Source of the DNA: Bigelowiella natans CCMP2755
Lineage: Eukaryota; Cercozoa; Chlorarachniophyceae
Reading direction: 5' to 3'
DNA length: 42,500 nt
NCBI GenBank assembly: GCA_000320545.1
Contig: ADNK01003262.1
Span: forward strand, 1-42,500
In this document: positions 1 through 13,021 of the stretch, one piece after another
Layout: each line of letters opens with the position of its first letter
How positions within the stretch are numbered: position 1 is the stretch's first letter
Notes under the pieces: model-generated
Databases searched by the model: none
What the model saw: only the letters and a program-made list of their open reading frames with translations
Told to the model about the DNA's origin: nothing
Translations under genes and position numbers: made by a program

Positions 1-146
1 CACACACACGCACACACACAGACACACCCCAGACTCGGATATGGTCACTCCCCGCATGCATCCACCTAAGATCGAGCTCACACGTGTTCACGTCTCCTAT
101 AAGACGCTCAGAATTCAACACAGACACGGATTCTCTCCACACAGAT

Positions 147-184
<38 letters not shown>

Positions 185-214
185 GCACACACACACACAC
201 ACACACACATACGC

Positions 215-251
<37 letters not shown>

Positions 252-254
252 GTA

Positions 255-285
<31 letters not shown>

Positions 286-296
286 CAATATGTACG

Positions 297-328
<32 letters not shown>

Positions 329-499
329 ATGTACATATTTATATATTTTTGAAAACAAACATACGTCTGCGCTTGTGTGTGTATGTGTATGTGTATGTGT
401 GTGTGTGTGTATGTATATGTGTGTGTGTGTGTTTAATCTGAATCTTTAAATAAGCTCATGCCTTTCTTCTTGGTGCTTCTTTTGCGAAAAAGCGCATAC
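1..499. repeat. microsatellite-rich flank, probable intron
   Basis: This stretch is almost entirely simple repeat: (CA)n around 149-210, (TA)n around 218-330 and (GT)n around 378-432. The short open frames across it are repeat translations such as Thr-His or Tyr-Ile alternations and carry no gene signal. It lies just downstream, on the minus strand, of the last exon I can propose for the spatacsin-like gene. It is therefore most likely part of an intron of that gene, which should continue beyond the left edge. Confidence 0.8.
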
Positions 500-690
500 C
501 TTCCATCCACAAAAGCTCTAAGAACTCTGAGTTGAACCATCGCCAGTCCGGTCATATACTTCTTCCCGTCATCGTCATCATCATCACCATCATTATCATT
601 ATCATCGTCGTCATCATCGTCATCATCATAGTTGCTATCAATACGGAACATCGATGATGATGGCTTTGTGCGTGTTGTTAGTAGTAACGA
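500..690 (-). CDS. tentative further exon of the spatacsin-like gene
   Basis: The minus strand is open here and ends at a good donor, GGAAG followed by GTATGCG, with the exon ending at 500. The peptide contains LAMVQLRVLRAFVDG after a long Asp tract. In vertebrate spatacsin, as I recall it, a leucine-rich helix followed by an ALFP motif lies at about this distance after the upstream segments; that is the only reason to attach it. The acceptor is not resolved: several AG sites between about 690 and 800 would work. It could instead be intronic open sequence. Confidence 0.3.
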
Positions 691-799
691 CAACGGAAGC
701 CCGTTCTTTCCCACTACCCCAGCACCCCCCCCCCTTTGGCTGCCCCTTGGTACTACTGGTGCTGGTAGGTGGACCAAGGTACCTTGAATACATAAGCAA

Positions 800-839
<40 letters not shown>

Positions 840-1300
840 CCGTACAAATATTAGCCATGTTATAATGGAAAAAATAATCGTAACCATAATGTTCATGTTT
901 TTTTTTGAGAAGAATCAATCCTCAATAAATAGAAGTCATCATAATATTCTCTCCTTCCCCCCCCCCCCCTCATTTATCTTAGAACCCAATGCAGCGAGGG
1001 TGTGGCCCTTGGAAAACAGATGGTGAATTGTCACAGGGTGCTTTGCTTTACTGAGCATACGTGCCTAACCAACAGGAAGAAGAGAAGGGGAAAGTAGAGA
1101 GAGAGGAAGATTGAGAAGAGTAATAGTACCAACAAGTTTCATTGATAGTCCAAAATATTTATGTTATGATGATACTCTTATAATTACGAGAAATGATTAC
1201 AAGAACCCATAATTGAATTCGAAGACAGTTTTTATCCGATTGTCTCCCCTTCCCTCTTTCTCCTCCCCCCCCCCACTCTCTCACTCTCTCTAACACACGC

Positions 1301-1340
<40 letters not shown>

Positions 1341-1394
1341 TTCACACACACACACACACAAGCGCGCGCGCGCGCGAGTATGTAATTGATATAC

Positions 1395-1469
1395 CTGTAG
1401 CAGAGATGCAGCGCATAACTGTCGATTTCGTACCAAAGCTTCAAGCTGAACCTCAATTTGAATTGCCTG
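1395..1469 (-). CDS. tentative 25-codon exon of the spatacsin-like gene
   Basis: A 75-bp minus-strand segment lies between a TTAAAG acceptor and a CAG|GTATAT donor and reads QAIQIEVQLEALVRNRQLCA and on, an amphipathic helix in phase 0. Position and helical character fit the alpha-solenoid of spatacsin. The phase link to the preceding exon (ending at 2089 in phase 2) is missing, so at least one more exon is needed in between. A serine-rich open stretch near 1670-1765 is one candidate. The other reading of this segment is less protein-like. Confidence 0.4.
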
Positions 1470-1550
1470 CTTTAACCGAATGAAGTTGAGAGGGAAGAGA
1501 GAAAGAGGAGGAGGGGGGAGGAGGAGGAGGAGGGGTGGGGAGCAAAATAC

Positions 1551-1591
<41 letters not shown>

Positions 1592-2088
1592 TACAGGCAC
1601 ATACGTATTCTATATACATTTTTGGTTCAATTTTTTGTGGTGTACTACAATATGTATAAGTGCATGATTGTAATGACTGGAAGAGAGTTGGAAGGTGATG
1701 TCTTCTTGTCGCTGCTGCTTATGCCCCTGCTGCCGCTCACATTATTACTGCCGCTGCTACCTGAGAATCGATGATGATGGTTTCCTCGTTTAATTTATAT
1801 TTTTGGTGCTTCTATACTCTCTCACCTCTCCCATCATCCTTCTCCACACCCCACTTCCCCCTTCTCCTACTACTGATACATGCTACATCGTAATACCCCA
1901 ACTCAATGATCGCTCTCTTCCTGATATGATACTGTTAATACGTAATAAATAATTTCGAAATTTCCACCCTCCTAAACCTCCCCAAGGCTATTTCTGTCTC
2001 TCTATGCTGTCAAGGCTGCTGCTTTTTAAATATGCTCAGCTGTTGATGACATTTATTGCAGTAATATTTGTATGATAACTACCACCAC

Positions 2089-3589
2089 TAATAAGTCCAC
2101 TGATGCTGCTCTCTATAGATGTATTTGTCGGCATAAACGGAGAGAAGTCTTTGATCTGGTTTGTGAAAATAAACAGAGACAGAGATTAGGGGGTGGGGGG
2201 GGAGGGAAGATTGAGCCATGGCGCAAAAAATATAAATTGAGATATAAACCCTCCTTCCTGACCCACCCTACTCCTTCTAGGTTTTCGTATACCTGATAAT
2301 GATGGCAATATGCTTGGATAAAATTACCGCATTTTACCCTTTGATTCGTGGCACAAAGAATAACGAGGTGGGATTAGGAATGAGAAGAGATATGGAGGTG
2401 GAGTTTCAGGGGGGGGATTTCGTGAGAGAGAGAAGAGGTAAAAAGTCTGCTTTTCATTCATTTTATTCTTCTGATATTGACTTTCCACATCATTGATTTG
2501 ATTTGAAAAGGAGCGTGCAGCACTTGAAATGTGATCAATTTCATTTCATTTCATTTTGGATAAAATCCCACAATCTCTCTAACCCCCAATTCTTATCTTA
2601 CCGTTGCATTCATAGATATAACACTACTATTACTACTACTGTTGCTGCTGCTGCTATTACTACTACTACTACTACTACTACTACTACCACTACTACTACT
2701 ACCACTACTACTACCTCGTAAGCACAAACATGTGAAATAGTGAAAGCCGTCCCATGGGAAGCAGTCGTTCCAAATTCACGCAATTTAGAGGCCTGCACCC
2801 ATAGTCCTCCTCTTTATCATGACCATTATTATCTTGATGATTGCCATTACCAACCTTACTACTGCTACGATGATGAGTATTTGCAGCTGCTGCTGTTGCT
2901 CTGTTAAGATATACATCTCCCTCCTCCCTGTTACCTCTCATCATCATTCTGAACGATGACGACGACGACCCAGATGATGATGATACTGACTTATGGAACA
3001 ATCGCCCTACCTTCGCAAGTCGCTTGAGCAACAACATGAAGTTCGGTATGGGGGGTAGAGCAGTTGCTGATGATGCCGATGTCGCCATTGTCTTTCGTTC
3101 ATTACTCTCACCCCTTCGCTGTTGATGATGATGAGGTTTGTTTTTCATCATCTGCTTCTTTCCGTTCGGCAGCTTCTGGTGCTGTCGCAGGGGTAATTCA
3201 CAGGGAAGGAACACCCCACGGGAGGCTAGTGCGTTGGTAAGCAGCTGACAAATCATACGTCATCATCATCATCATCATCACCACCACCACCATCACCATC
3301 AAAAGTATAAGAGTGAGGCCAATGAATCATTGCCGATCAACAACAACGTATTGTATGTTCTGTCATTAAAATCATCATCACGATCAAGGTCATGATCATC
3401 ATCATCATTTATCCTCCGTCCCTCCCTATGTTCGCTGTACTACCTCTCGTAATGGTGGCGTCGCCATTTCAAGGCGCATCTGCACGATCTTCGGGGCAGC
3501 TAGTAGTAACTGTTTGTGATTTATACGGTTATGATTTATGTTTCTTCCACCGTCGGTAGCACTGCTGATGCCTACCCTGTTGTTGTTGT

Positions 3590-3621
<32 letters not shown>

Positions 3622-3884
3622 CTTCGAATAATCTTGTGATAGATAAGCTGGAGTCGACCATACTCATCATCTTCTACAAGCCCAACATCATCTTTACTAT
3701 CACCAGCTGCTGCAGCAGCAGCATGCTCTACCCATGCCAACACCTTCTTCCAGTTATTTCTCGACAGGAAATACTCCAGCTCAGCCTCTGCCACACCGAT
3801 GGTAAAGAGACGCGAGGCGGAGGAGGAGAGAGGGGGATGATAATGATGGTCCTTTTTCTCATCGACATCCACATCTACATGCGT

Positions 3885-3917
<33 letters not shown>

Positions 3918-4574
3918 GTCATAATCACTGTAGTTTTCCTCCTCTTCCTCCCAGTCAGGAGAGGAGAAAATACCGATACGAAAGGCGAGTTGGCGGAGGC
4001 TCGATAACGTGGAAGGATGGTTAACGTTCTTTGATGATGATGACGACGACGACGAGGAGGAGGCCACATCGTCCTCCTTCGTCTTCTCCTCTTCATCGTG
4101 GTGGCTAGGGCGGTTGTGTATACCGTCCATCAGCACTCTATAACGCGTCTTAGCATTCCATTGCTTTATCCAGGCCAAGCTGACGTGTAGGTAGCCAGCA
4201 CCATGCACCTTGCCGTAGCTGAGAGGGGGGCGGGAGCGTGTTGGCAGATGCTGGCAGACCCAACAGCTGTCACTCCCTCTGTGGATAATAATGTGGTATT
4301 ATTATTATTATTGTTATAATTATCATTTAGGGTAGTTATGAAAGGCCTCAATATAGTTGTAGTAGTAGTAGCAGCAGCAAGGGCAATGGCGTTATTTGCA
4401 CAGAGAACACAATATAATCATCGTTGCTTTAGTTAGCGTCCATTTCTTCTTCTTCTTCTTCTTCGATATCTTCATATGTGATCATACATCTTGTTTTCAA
4501 CATGATAGAATGGGCCGTATTTAAGAAGGAACACAGGCTTATATTCTATTGAAACGGATGATACAATAATATGT

Positions 4575-4617
<43 letters not shown>

Positions 4618-5358
4618 TACTACTGATATGTTTCACCTGTCGAATCCGGGAACCCGACCTTCGTACTTATCAGAACTTTTCATCGCCTCTGCTCCCTCAC
4701 CATTAGCGTCATCCCCCTTTCCTGCCGCTGTCGCAGCAATGGCAGCGAGAGATGACGAGGAGGAGGAGGAGGAGGAGGAGGAGGGGGAGGCCTTAGAGTT
4801 ACTGTTGTTGTTATAGCTAGCAATGAGGCTAGATTGCATCGACGCACGAGGATTGAATGCGCCAGCTGGTGGGATGTCTTCCCTGGTGAATGAGAGCAGA
4901 AAAACCGGATTCGTCTGCAGGTCGTCCACATCTCCTGTGCGCCATCGCTTGAGGTTTGCCGTGATGGCTGCATTATGCCTCCTTACCTTCTCGGCAACAT
5001 TATGCATGCCGGTGCGGACAAACTTCTCTCGTCGAGCGCCGTGTAGCAAAAATGTGCTATTTGTAAAATAGTCGAACGAGTCTGCATAGTACCCATAACC
5101 ATACCCACTGCTGCCTTCGCTCCCGCTCAAAGATGCGACCCCGCCTCCTCTTCCTCCTCCTCCTCCTCCTCCTCCTCCTCCTCCACTTCTGCCAAAGAAC
5201 GAACCAGCCCATGAGGATGATGATGATGATGATGGGGAGGCGGATGGAGCAGGTACAGCATTCTTTCGGTCACCTCCAACACCACCCTCTACTGCGTGTT
5301 TACTGTTTGTCTGATGATGGGATAGAGGTGATGATGCTGATGGGGATGCTGATGGGGA

Positions 5359-5390
<32 letters not shown>

Positions 5391-7595
5391 AAATATCTAT
5401 ACCCTCTCCTGCTGCTGCAGCAGCTGCTGTTACGGATGATGATGACGATGATGATGACACTGCTACCATTAAATTATTTGCTGCTGCTGCTGCTTCTTCT
5501 TTTTCTATGCTCACAGTAGTAGCAGTAGCAGCAGCAGCAGCAACAGTAGGTACTTGATCACTTTTGGTACTGGTGCTTACTATATGCTCTCCCTTCTTCT
5601 TCTTCTTCTTCTTCTTCCCTGTTGAACCAGTTGAGCTCCCACCATCCACAGCAGAGTCAAGACCACCTGTTGCTGCATTCTGTGAGGAGGAGGAGGAGGA
5701 GGAGGAGGAGGAAGGAGAAGACTCTGCCGCAGAAGAAGACCTACCTGCTTTCGATGTAATAACTCCTGCTGGTGCTGCTGGTGGTGGTGCTGCTGCACCG
5801 CTGCTCTTTCTAGCTTCCTGATGCTGCTGGTGCTGAGAAAGAAGTAGAATCTCCTCGTCCTCGTCCGAGAGGAGTACATCGTTGTCGTCATCACTCATCA
5901 TGTAGTCGTCGTCATCGTCATCAACGCTATTCCTGAAACCATATTTTTGGTCGTCGCTTGAGTATGAGGCGTGAGGAATCTTTGTTCTTATTGAATTACG
6001 GTTATTATTCACTATGGTGCTTCCGTGAGGAAGAAGGGGAGAACCCATAATACAAGGATATTCACCATCTTCGTCATCATGATGATACTTCTGCGATGAG
6101 TAATACTGATCGTAGTAGTGATAATAATTGGCTTTAGACGAAGAGGAGGAGAAGAAAGAGGTGCCGCTTCGTATGTCTCCTCCTCTTGTCCTCCTCCTCC
6201 TCCTGCTCCTCATTTTAGAATCACCATCATCATCATCATCATCTTCCCATGTCCAGTTGGTATGCATCTTTGCAAGATTGCGGACACATTCCTCCCCAAG
6301 CACAGACAGGGTTGGAGCAAAGAAAGAAGAAGAGGACGAAGAAATGCCTCCTAATCCTCTCCCTCCTTTATTTCCTCCTTGAGCTGCTTCCACTTTCTCT
6401 TTCTGGGGGGTGCGGCCACTGACACCGTCGAAGACATTTCTAAGGTAGACTGAGAACATGCGGTTGTAAGCGGAAACATAGCATGGGTTCGGATATGTCT
6501 GATCCAAGACGATGAGGTACTTTTCCAGGTGTGAGGAGGAGGAGGAAGATGATGATGATAAGAAGGAGGAAGAACTCACAGGGTGTCGTCGTCTTCTCAG
6601 CCCTTGCTTGGTCTTCCTCCTCTTCCTATTACTAGCATTAGTGCTGATACTGCATGCTGTTGGCGGTAGAGATGGTGAACCTGACCAGGAGTCCTCAGAA
6701 GTAGCTTGCTGCAGCTGTAGTATCCTCTGGTGTTTTTGTTTGCTTTCCTCTCGCCACATGCCAAGGTACGAGTGCGAAAGATGTCTTAACAGCTTTTCGC
6801 GCAATGGCCGACGACATGTGGTAAAAGCAATGTGGTGGAGGAATGCCATCTCGTTCTCTCCGAAGATACGTAGCAGGCGGCAGCACATGGCAAGGAAGTC
6901 CATTTGATCATTACATAATATGTGGTAAATCAGCTGTCCGGCATGCTGGATAAGATATTGCAGTGGTGACATCTCTAGAAGGTACCAACCAATATGTCCT
7001 GCCGGAAGCTGCAGCGCAGAGAGTCGAGTGTACCGAATCAATGCAAGAGATTGATCGAATGTTGAATAAGAAGACGTAGGAATTGTAACAGTACCACTTG
7101 GTGATGATGCAAATGATGATGTTGCTCCAGCCTTGTTCTTTTCAAGGCGACCGGTTACCTCCCCGCCATTCCTCCTCCTCCGTGAGGATGATGGTTCGAT
7201 GGGAGGGGCACCACGACTGCCCGAGCTAACCCTACTACTGCCGCCTCTATTGCGGGAAGAAGAGGAAGAGGAGGGGAGCGAGGGTATCGTCAGCTGCTTA
7301 TATTGCGAGTAACTCGTGCCGAAGCCAAGACGGTGTAGATGAGCAATGGCAGCACTGAGACGTCCTGTGAGCAGAGAGTCTTTGATTACAGCATCTACTT
7401 CCATCTTAAAGGTGTACCAGTTTATGACACTTGGTGCAATCTTGAAGGATGATGACGATGATGAAGATGAAGAAGAAGACAACGACGACGTGGTAGAGCC
7501 CATCATACCAACAGAGGATCCGGTGTTAGAGACGTTATTGTTCTTCCTGCTGGTCTCACCACCACCACCACCACCACCATCACCATGTTTTCCCG

Positions 7596-7631
<36 letters not shown>

Positions 7632-8957
7632 CGCCTGCGATCACTGCGCTTATGGAGCTGCTGCCGCTGCTGGGAGAACGTCGTCCCCTTGTGATACCCC
7701 CAAGACTCGCCAGTGACCTGAGAATATTGCGTCGAGTAGGAGTTCCTCCTCTTCTTGTAGTGTTGCTAGTGTTGCTGCTGGTGGGGGTTCTACCACCATT
7801 CTGGCCATGGGAAAGTGATGACAGCATAACTCCTCGCTTATGACGATGAGAAGAAGAAGAAGAAGAGGAAGAAGAGGGAAAGGCTTCCTTTGCACTTGCT
7901 TCTCTAGAAAGGGAGGAGGAAGAAGACGACATTCGCTCTCTGACAATTTTCTCCTCCTCCTCTCTGTTGTTATATGTCATAATCGTTCCTGTCGCAGTAG
8001 CAGCGGTACTACCACTACTACTACGTTGGGAACTTGAGAAATTGAGAATCTCCGCTTGTAGAGGACGTAGTCGATCGAGTCTCCCGGAAAGGTGTACGAT
8101 AAGATCCACTAATGGTGGTCCATTGGCATTGTTGGATCCATCACCCTCGCTACTAGCCGCAGCAGCAGCAGCAGCATAATCATCCGCTGTGTTACTACTA
8201 TTACTACTATTACTACTATTACTCTCGAGATTTTCAGAACCATCAGCCCGTAAACGTCGGAAGAAGGCCTCGGTGATGAGCTGTGAGAGAGCAAGTCCGC
8301 TACTGCCGGTACTCTTGCGTTTGTCGTCTTCTTGAAGTAGTTCTTGAGAATGACGACGAATGAGATAGGAAGAGTATCCCACTCCAATTGCAAGTAGGTA
8401 GTTGAGGTACCGGTCAGAAAACAAAGCACGCTCAGATACTGCGACTGAGATGTGGCTCATGAGGAGGTTGCAGCCTTTCAACTCCTGCCACGGATGCTTG
8501 TGATCCGGTTTTTGCAGTTCAACGAGGGAGCTCTGGACTGATCGAAGATCTCGGAGACTAAGCGCCTTTCGCAGACCGCTCATTCTTGCTTTATGCAGAT
8601 CCCAGTGGTTCAGTGAGCATAATTGTTCGACAGAAAGCTCTATCCTCTCCACCCTTCCTTGCAGCACTTCCTCATCCTCTTCCAGAATAACACCATCGTC
8701 GTCGTCATCATCGTCACCACCACCAAACCCACCGCCACACCTGTCTGCGGAAGGATTTATCATCGTGATATTCTTGACACCCACAACACCTGGTTTTGTT
8801 GTCGTAGCACCAGCAGGAGCAGAATATTTTGTTGCTGCCGCCATCCTTGTTGTCTTCGTCGGTGGCCGTAACAAAGCCGCAGTATTGGTCACAATTTCGC
8901 TATTATTCAACTGCACCGAGATCCCCCTCGCATCAAGGAGCATGTTGTCACCATTGC

Positions 8958-8992
<35 letters not shown>

Positions 8993-9489
8993 TCAAGATG
9001 GTGGTTGTTGTTGCTGCTGCTGAGATTAGAGTAGGTTTGAAGATTCTCAACGATGCGCTCCGCCGCTTGTCGAGCTACTAAAGCGTAAAGGCCATCCTCC
9101 GCCACGACATGCGGTGCAGCCGGTCCCCCCCTCTCCTGCACCGATGTCGGCAGGGGTAGGAATCTCTGCTTACGGAACAAATGAGTGGTGACGTCAGAAT
9201 GACCAGTGTTATCGTTCAATGCTTGACGCCGCCTCCTCGACGGTGTGACCATGACGAGAGCTCCGTACGCGCAAAATTCCTTGTGCAGCACTGCTGAGGA
9301 AATGTTGATTTTGTTCTCATTGCTCCTACTACTTCTCCTGCTCCTCTTCCTCATCGACAGCTGTTCTGCTACTACTGCTGCTGCTGCTGCTGCTGGATGA
9401 TAAGAAAGACACGCGTCTAGATGAGCGAACCACAATTGAACGGTGTAGGATAGACAACTCTGTACTCTTTTTTCGGCTGACGATGATGT

Positions 9490-9521
<32 letters not shown>

Positions 9522-12500
9522 TACATGTCGCCATTGCCGCCTGTGGTGTAGGGATTTGTACGGCCCAGATAGCACCTCTACCGCCACCAGCATCTAGCTC
9601 CAGAGTATCCAGCACGTAAGGCGCGTCCCCCCCCCCCTGCATCATTAACGCGTGAGGAGGTGCTCTCCAACGTTTCCTGTGTGCTAGGAGATGGTTGGGC
9701 TGACTAATCCGTGCCTCTGTCGCAAGATCGACTTGGAATGCGTCCTGCATCAACTCTTCCTCCTCTTCGGATATTAGCCCACCATCATCATCATCACCAC
9801 CATCATTATCATTATCATCTTCATCGTCGTCGATATGATAAATGCTGTCTTGATCGCTACTTTCCCCCCTTCTGTGAAAAATGAAGTCGATATTCTCATG
9901 ATGATTTTTTTCTTCCTCCCCCTCCTCCTCTTCTATTTTCGGTATGCCTGAAAGGCCGAGGCCGGAGCAGCCCAGGTCAAGAATAGCCATCTTAAAAACA
10001 CATGAAAGAGATGGCAAAATTCAATATATGATACAATAATACAAACATCAAGAAGAGAGAGAGAGAGAGTGAGAGAGAGAAGAGAGGGCATTGAAGGTCC
10101 TCACTTCCTCCCATCCCGCTATTATTAAGTGAGAATAAACGCAAATGAACCAAGAGAATATTAACCAGCGCTAAAACATTTAATTCCAGTATCATCATTA
10201 ATTAATTTATAATCACACACTATGTGATCATCGTATTTATTACCCAGCCATTCTCGGGAGCTGCAACCACAACCTTTTCGTCATCGGGAGATAAGCAAAT
10301 CCTCAGAGCCGGAAATAACCTCTTATATGTTGCCGGCGACAGCCGTGGTCTTGAGTCAGGACCGGCACCGGTAGGCATCATCGAGACTACTTTGAGGTCT
10401 AGCAGAGGGGGGCATGATGAGGTCATAGCTGTCCTCCCTGTGCTGGTGTACATGCCAGCAAAATTTGGTTTGGGCCGTGCACGCTCCATTGCCCCTGGTA
10501 CTACATGATTTCCGTTTCCACCCACCAATGTGTGGGGTAGGGGACCGTGGCTCAGACTTCTTTGGAGCCTGCTCATTATATGAAGGATATTGAAATGAGG
10601 CGTTAGATGTCTATTGTAGGATTTTAATATGTTTCGTGAGGAGAGCACGTCGGAGTTAAATAGTAGTAGAAAAACTAGCAACAGCAGTAGTATCCGTTTT
10701 AGTAGTAGGAGTAGGAATGAGGAGGACTTCTACACTACAAAATTGATTTGACTGTTTACCTTCTGACGGAGTGGGCAATATGGGACTGACAACATATCAT
10801 CAAACGACAATGTTACAATAATGATACGAACCGCTGCTGCAATGGGCTACATTATTTCGATTTTTGAAGTAAAAATGAGTCGTATTATTACAACCCCCCT
10901 TTGTGCGTATGTGCATAAGTTGTATGGGCCATTCCTTCCCTTCCTCATCCAGGATCATAAGAGTGATATGTCATCATCATCATCATCATTATCATTTAGC
11001 TGGCTGACCGCTGGGATGAATCTATGCAACAAGCCCCCTTTCCAAGACCAAATACAGACACCTCCAGTGACGGTAACCCCAGCTATTAATGCCTGCAACA
11101 ATCAAAGCAACAACGGCAGCATTATTTGATATAGGAGGCTTCATCTTACAATCACACACACACACACACACACACGCACAAACATATATGCACCATCATA
11201 ACTAGGGAGGGGTACCTAACAGTGCGAAAATAGGCTTGGGTAGGGAGAGGTGTGAGGAAGAGAAAGAGAAGGAGAAAATAGACTACAAGACTGCAGAGGG
11301 GCGAGGACGAATATTTATCACACCTTTGAGAGGGAAATATCCACCAAGTCATTGTAGTCGTCAGCTATGGTCTTCTCTCCAAGAAGTATTCGTTGCTGCT
11401 CCGAAATTGGCATCGGTCTCATTGACCCCACTCCCTCCTCAGGCTTAATAGAAGAAGTAGAAGGAGAGGAAGAAGAAGCAATTCCATTGTCTCCACCGGT
11501 ATCCTTCTTATCAATAGGTGCGTGGCTTGTAGGTATCGAGGAAGAGCACTGTTGCCGTCGCCTCCATATACGAGGTAAAATACTGCTGGCGCTGCTTCTA
11601 CCACTCCCCCATAATATGCTTGCATGCTTTACAATGACGGATGCTGAGGGAGATTTCTCCACCCCAATATTTTTGTTCCTCTGGAAATAATAATTGTCGT
11701 GATCATACTCCTCCTCCTCGTCATCACCGGTGACTCTAATTCCCCATTGTAACTTAGCAACTGAAACGGGGTCATTGGTGACAAGGCCTATGCAACTGCT
11801 CTCGTTGTGGATCTGAGTGATCTCCCAGCCCTTCCGCTCAACATCAGCCAGCCTTGTGCTTGTGGGTAATAACAGTCTTTTGATTGTTCCACAGTCCAGC
11901 ACACAAGTTCGTATTCTTACAGTGTAAGAAGAAGAGGACACCAATGGTGCCACGCCATGATACTCAGACTCAATATCTTTGGAAGAATTTGGTGACTGGT
12001 TTACCAGTGATACTCCTGCTGCTATCGATGGTGATGATGGTGGTGGTGGTGACGATTCTAGCAAGGGTGATTGAGAGGGAGTGGTATCGGCGACGGAGGG
12101 AACCACTGTGAAATAGCTGCACGATATCTTCTGGTCATTATGCCGTATGCAAAGAGCTGCGAAAGGAATATTTAAGACTTCAGATATGTATTCAATCCAT
12201 TTTGAGTAGGTTCAGCTCCTTAAAAACATAGTAGATTCTAATACAACCTTGATGAGTTTGTGCGAGCGCCGTCGCGGAAGGCGGTGTTTCATACCATTCG
12301 TATCTGAGAAGAGCAAGGGAAAATGCCATTAGTCAGTATAGAGGCATATTTAGCGATTACATGCAAAAAACATACGTCGCAACGTTTTCACGTTCCCACT
12401 CCAAGTAACTTTGCAGAATCACACTGTAGAGGCGTAACTTTCCCTCAGCAGACCTACAAGATACGATGGAATTTCAATTAAATCATGAATGCGTCTCTGT

Positions 12501-12701
12501 CGCTGAGGATCATTTGATCACATACATCAATGCCATGAAATCGCCATTGAGAGATATCTTGGCGGTTTCCACTCCTTCAAGCGATAGGCGGAGCGCCTTA
12601 AGGCGCACAACCACAGTCGTAGCATCTGAATTAGCTCCGGCATTCACTGGAGCAGAAAGAGGCTTCACCTCCTGTGTTTTTTTCCGTGAAACAACAGTCA
12701 T
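2089..12701 (-). CDS. spatacsin (SPG11)-like protein, 3' end beyond window
   Basis: Exons (minus): 12701-12526, 12453-12376, 12303-12248, 12156-11324, 11092-11009, 10785-10760 (26-bp microexon), 10610-10244, 9990-4637 (5.35 kb), 4218-3444, 3244-2715, 2522-2338, 2155-2089. All join in phase, giving about 2,840 codons. The first seven exons look like a beta-propeller (for example ISLNGDFMALMSAEGKLRLY and ALRICLSPDDEKVVVAAPEN). The rest is helical. Segments collinear with my recollection of vertebrate spatacsin include RMSGLRKALSLRDLR (about residue 1000), KDSLLTGRLSAAIAHL (about 1400), LIYHILCNDQMDFLAMCCRL (about 1555), LEYFLSRNNWKKVLAWVEH, ALASRGVFLPCEL and NFMLLLKRLAKVGRLF. Spatacsin works with spastizin and the AP-5 adaptor at late endosomes and lysosomes. 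Long Ser, Asp, Asn, Ala and Gly tracts enlarge the protein. The start is the first ATG in its exon, with an in-frame TGA upstream. The conserved C-terminal domain lies outside the window. Confidence 0.65.
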
Positions 12702-13021
12702 ACAAAAGACGTTCGTCAGGCAGAGAATCCTTGGTCATTCCTCTCTTATATTCGAAAAATCGCTCGCTAAAAACGAATTTGTAAAGATTCAAGCGGGCAA
12801 GAGGGAGAAGGGGTCGAAGTAGACCTTATTATCCGTGTCCGAGGGCATGACAGAAATCGTCTTACTCCCTGTTCTTCATGTCCAAATGAATTGCGACGAC
12901 TAATCGCTCTCCAGACTCGACATGACCCTGTAAATTTATACGAGCATCCCGTTAACGTACGTTGCATTTCTCAAAAGAAGACGAAGAGAACGAGGAGAAG
13001 ACTAACATTAAAGACGGAGCC
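12702..13021. promoter_or_regulatory. divergent promoter gap, spatacsin-like / PA-domain gene
   Basis: About 320 bp separate the proposed minus-strand ATG at 12701 from the proposed plus-strand ATG at 13022. The sequence is unique, free of long microsatellites and holds no convincing exon. No TATA box or other core element could be assigned. The divergent layout suggests a shared promoter. Confidence 0.4.

Noticed and set aside
41-441. Thr-His, Tyr-Ile and Cys-Val repeat ORFs at the left edge
   Set aside because: They are direct translations of (CA)n, (TA)n and (GT)n microsatellites. Similar ones near 20589-20960, 26571-26768 and 34070-34273 were rejected for the same reason.
5133-5519. Plus-strand ORFs opposite the large spatacsin-like exon (for example 5133-5519, 5564-5821, 7346-7843)
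   Set aside because: They are antisense reads of Ser/Asp/Asn codon repeats (Leu, Met or Glu runs) with no splice or family support.
10890-10960. Minus-strand frame ILDEEGKEWPIQLMHIRTK near the spatacsin-like propeller
   Set aside because: In-frame TGA codons from the GAT repeat lie just before it and no AG acceptor lies between. The microexon at 10785-10760 gives a fully in-phase alternative.
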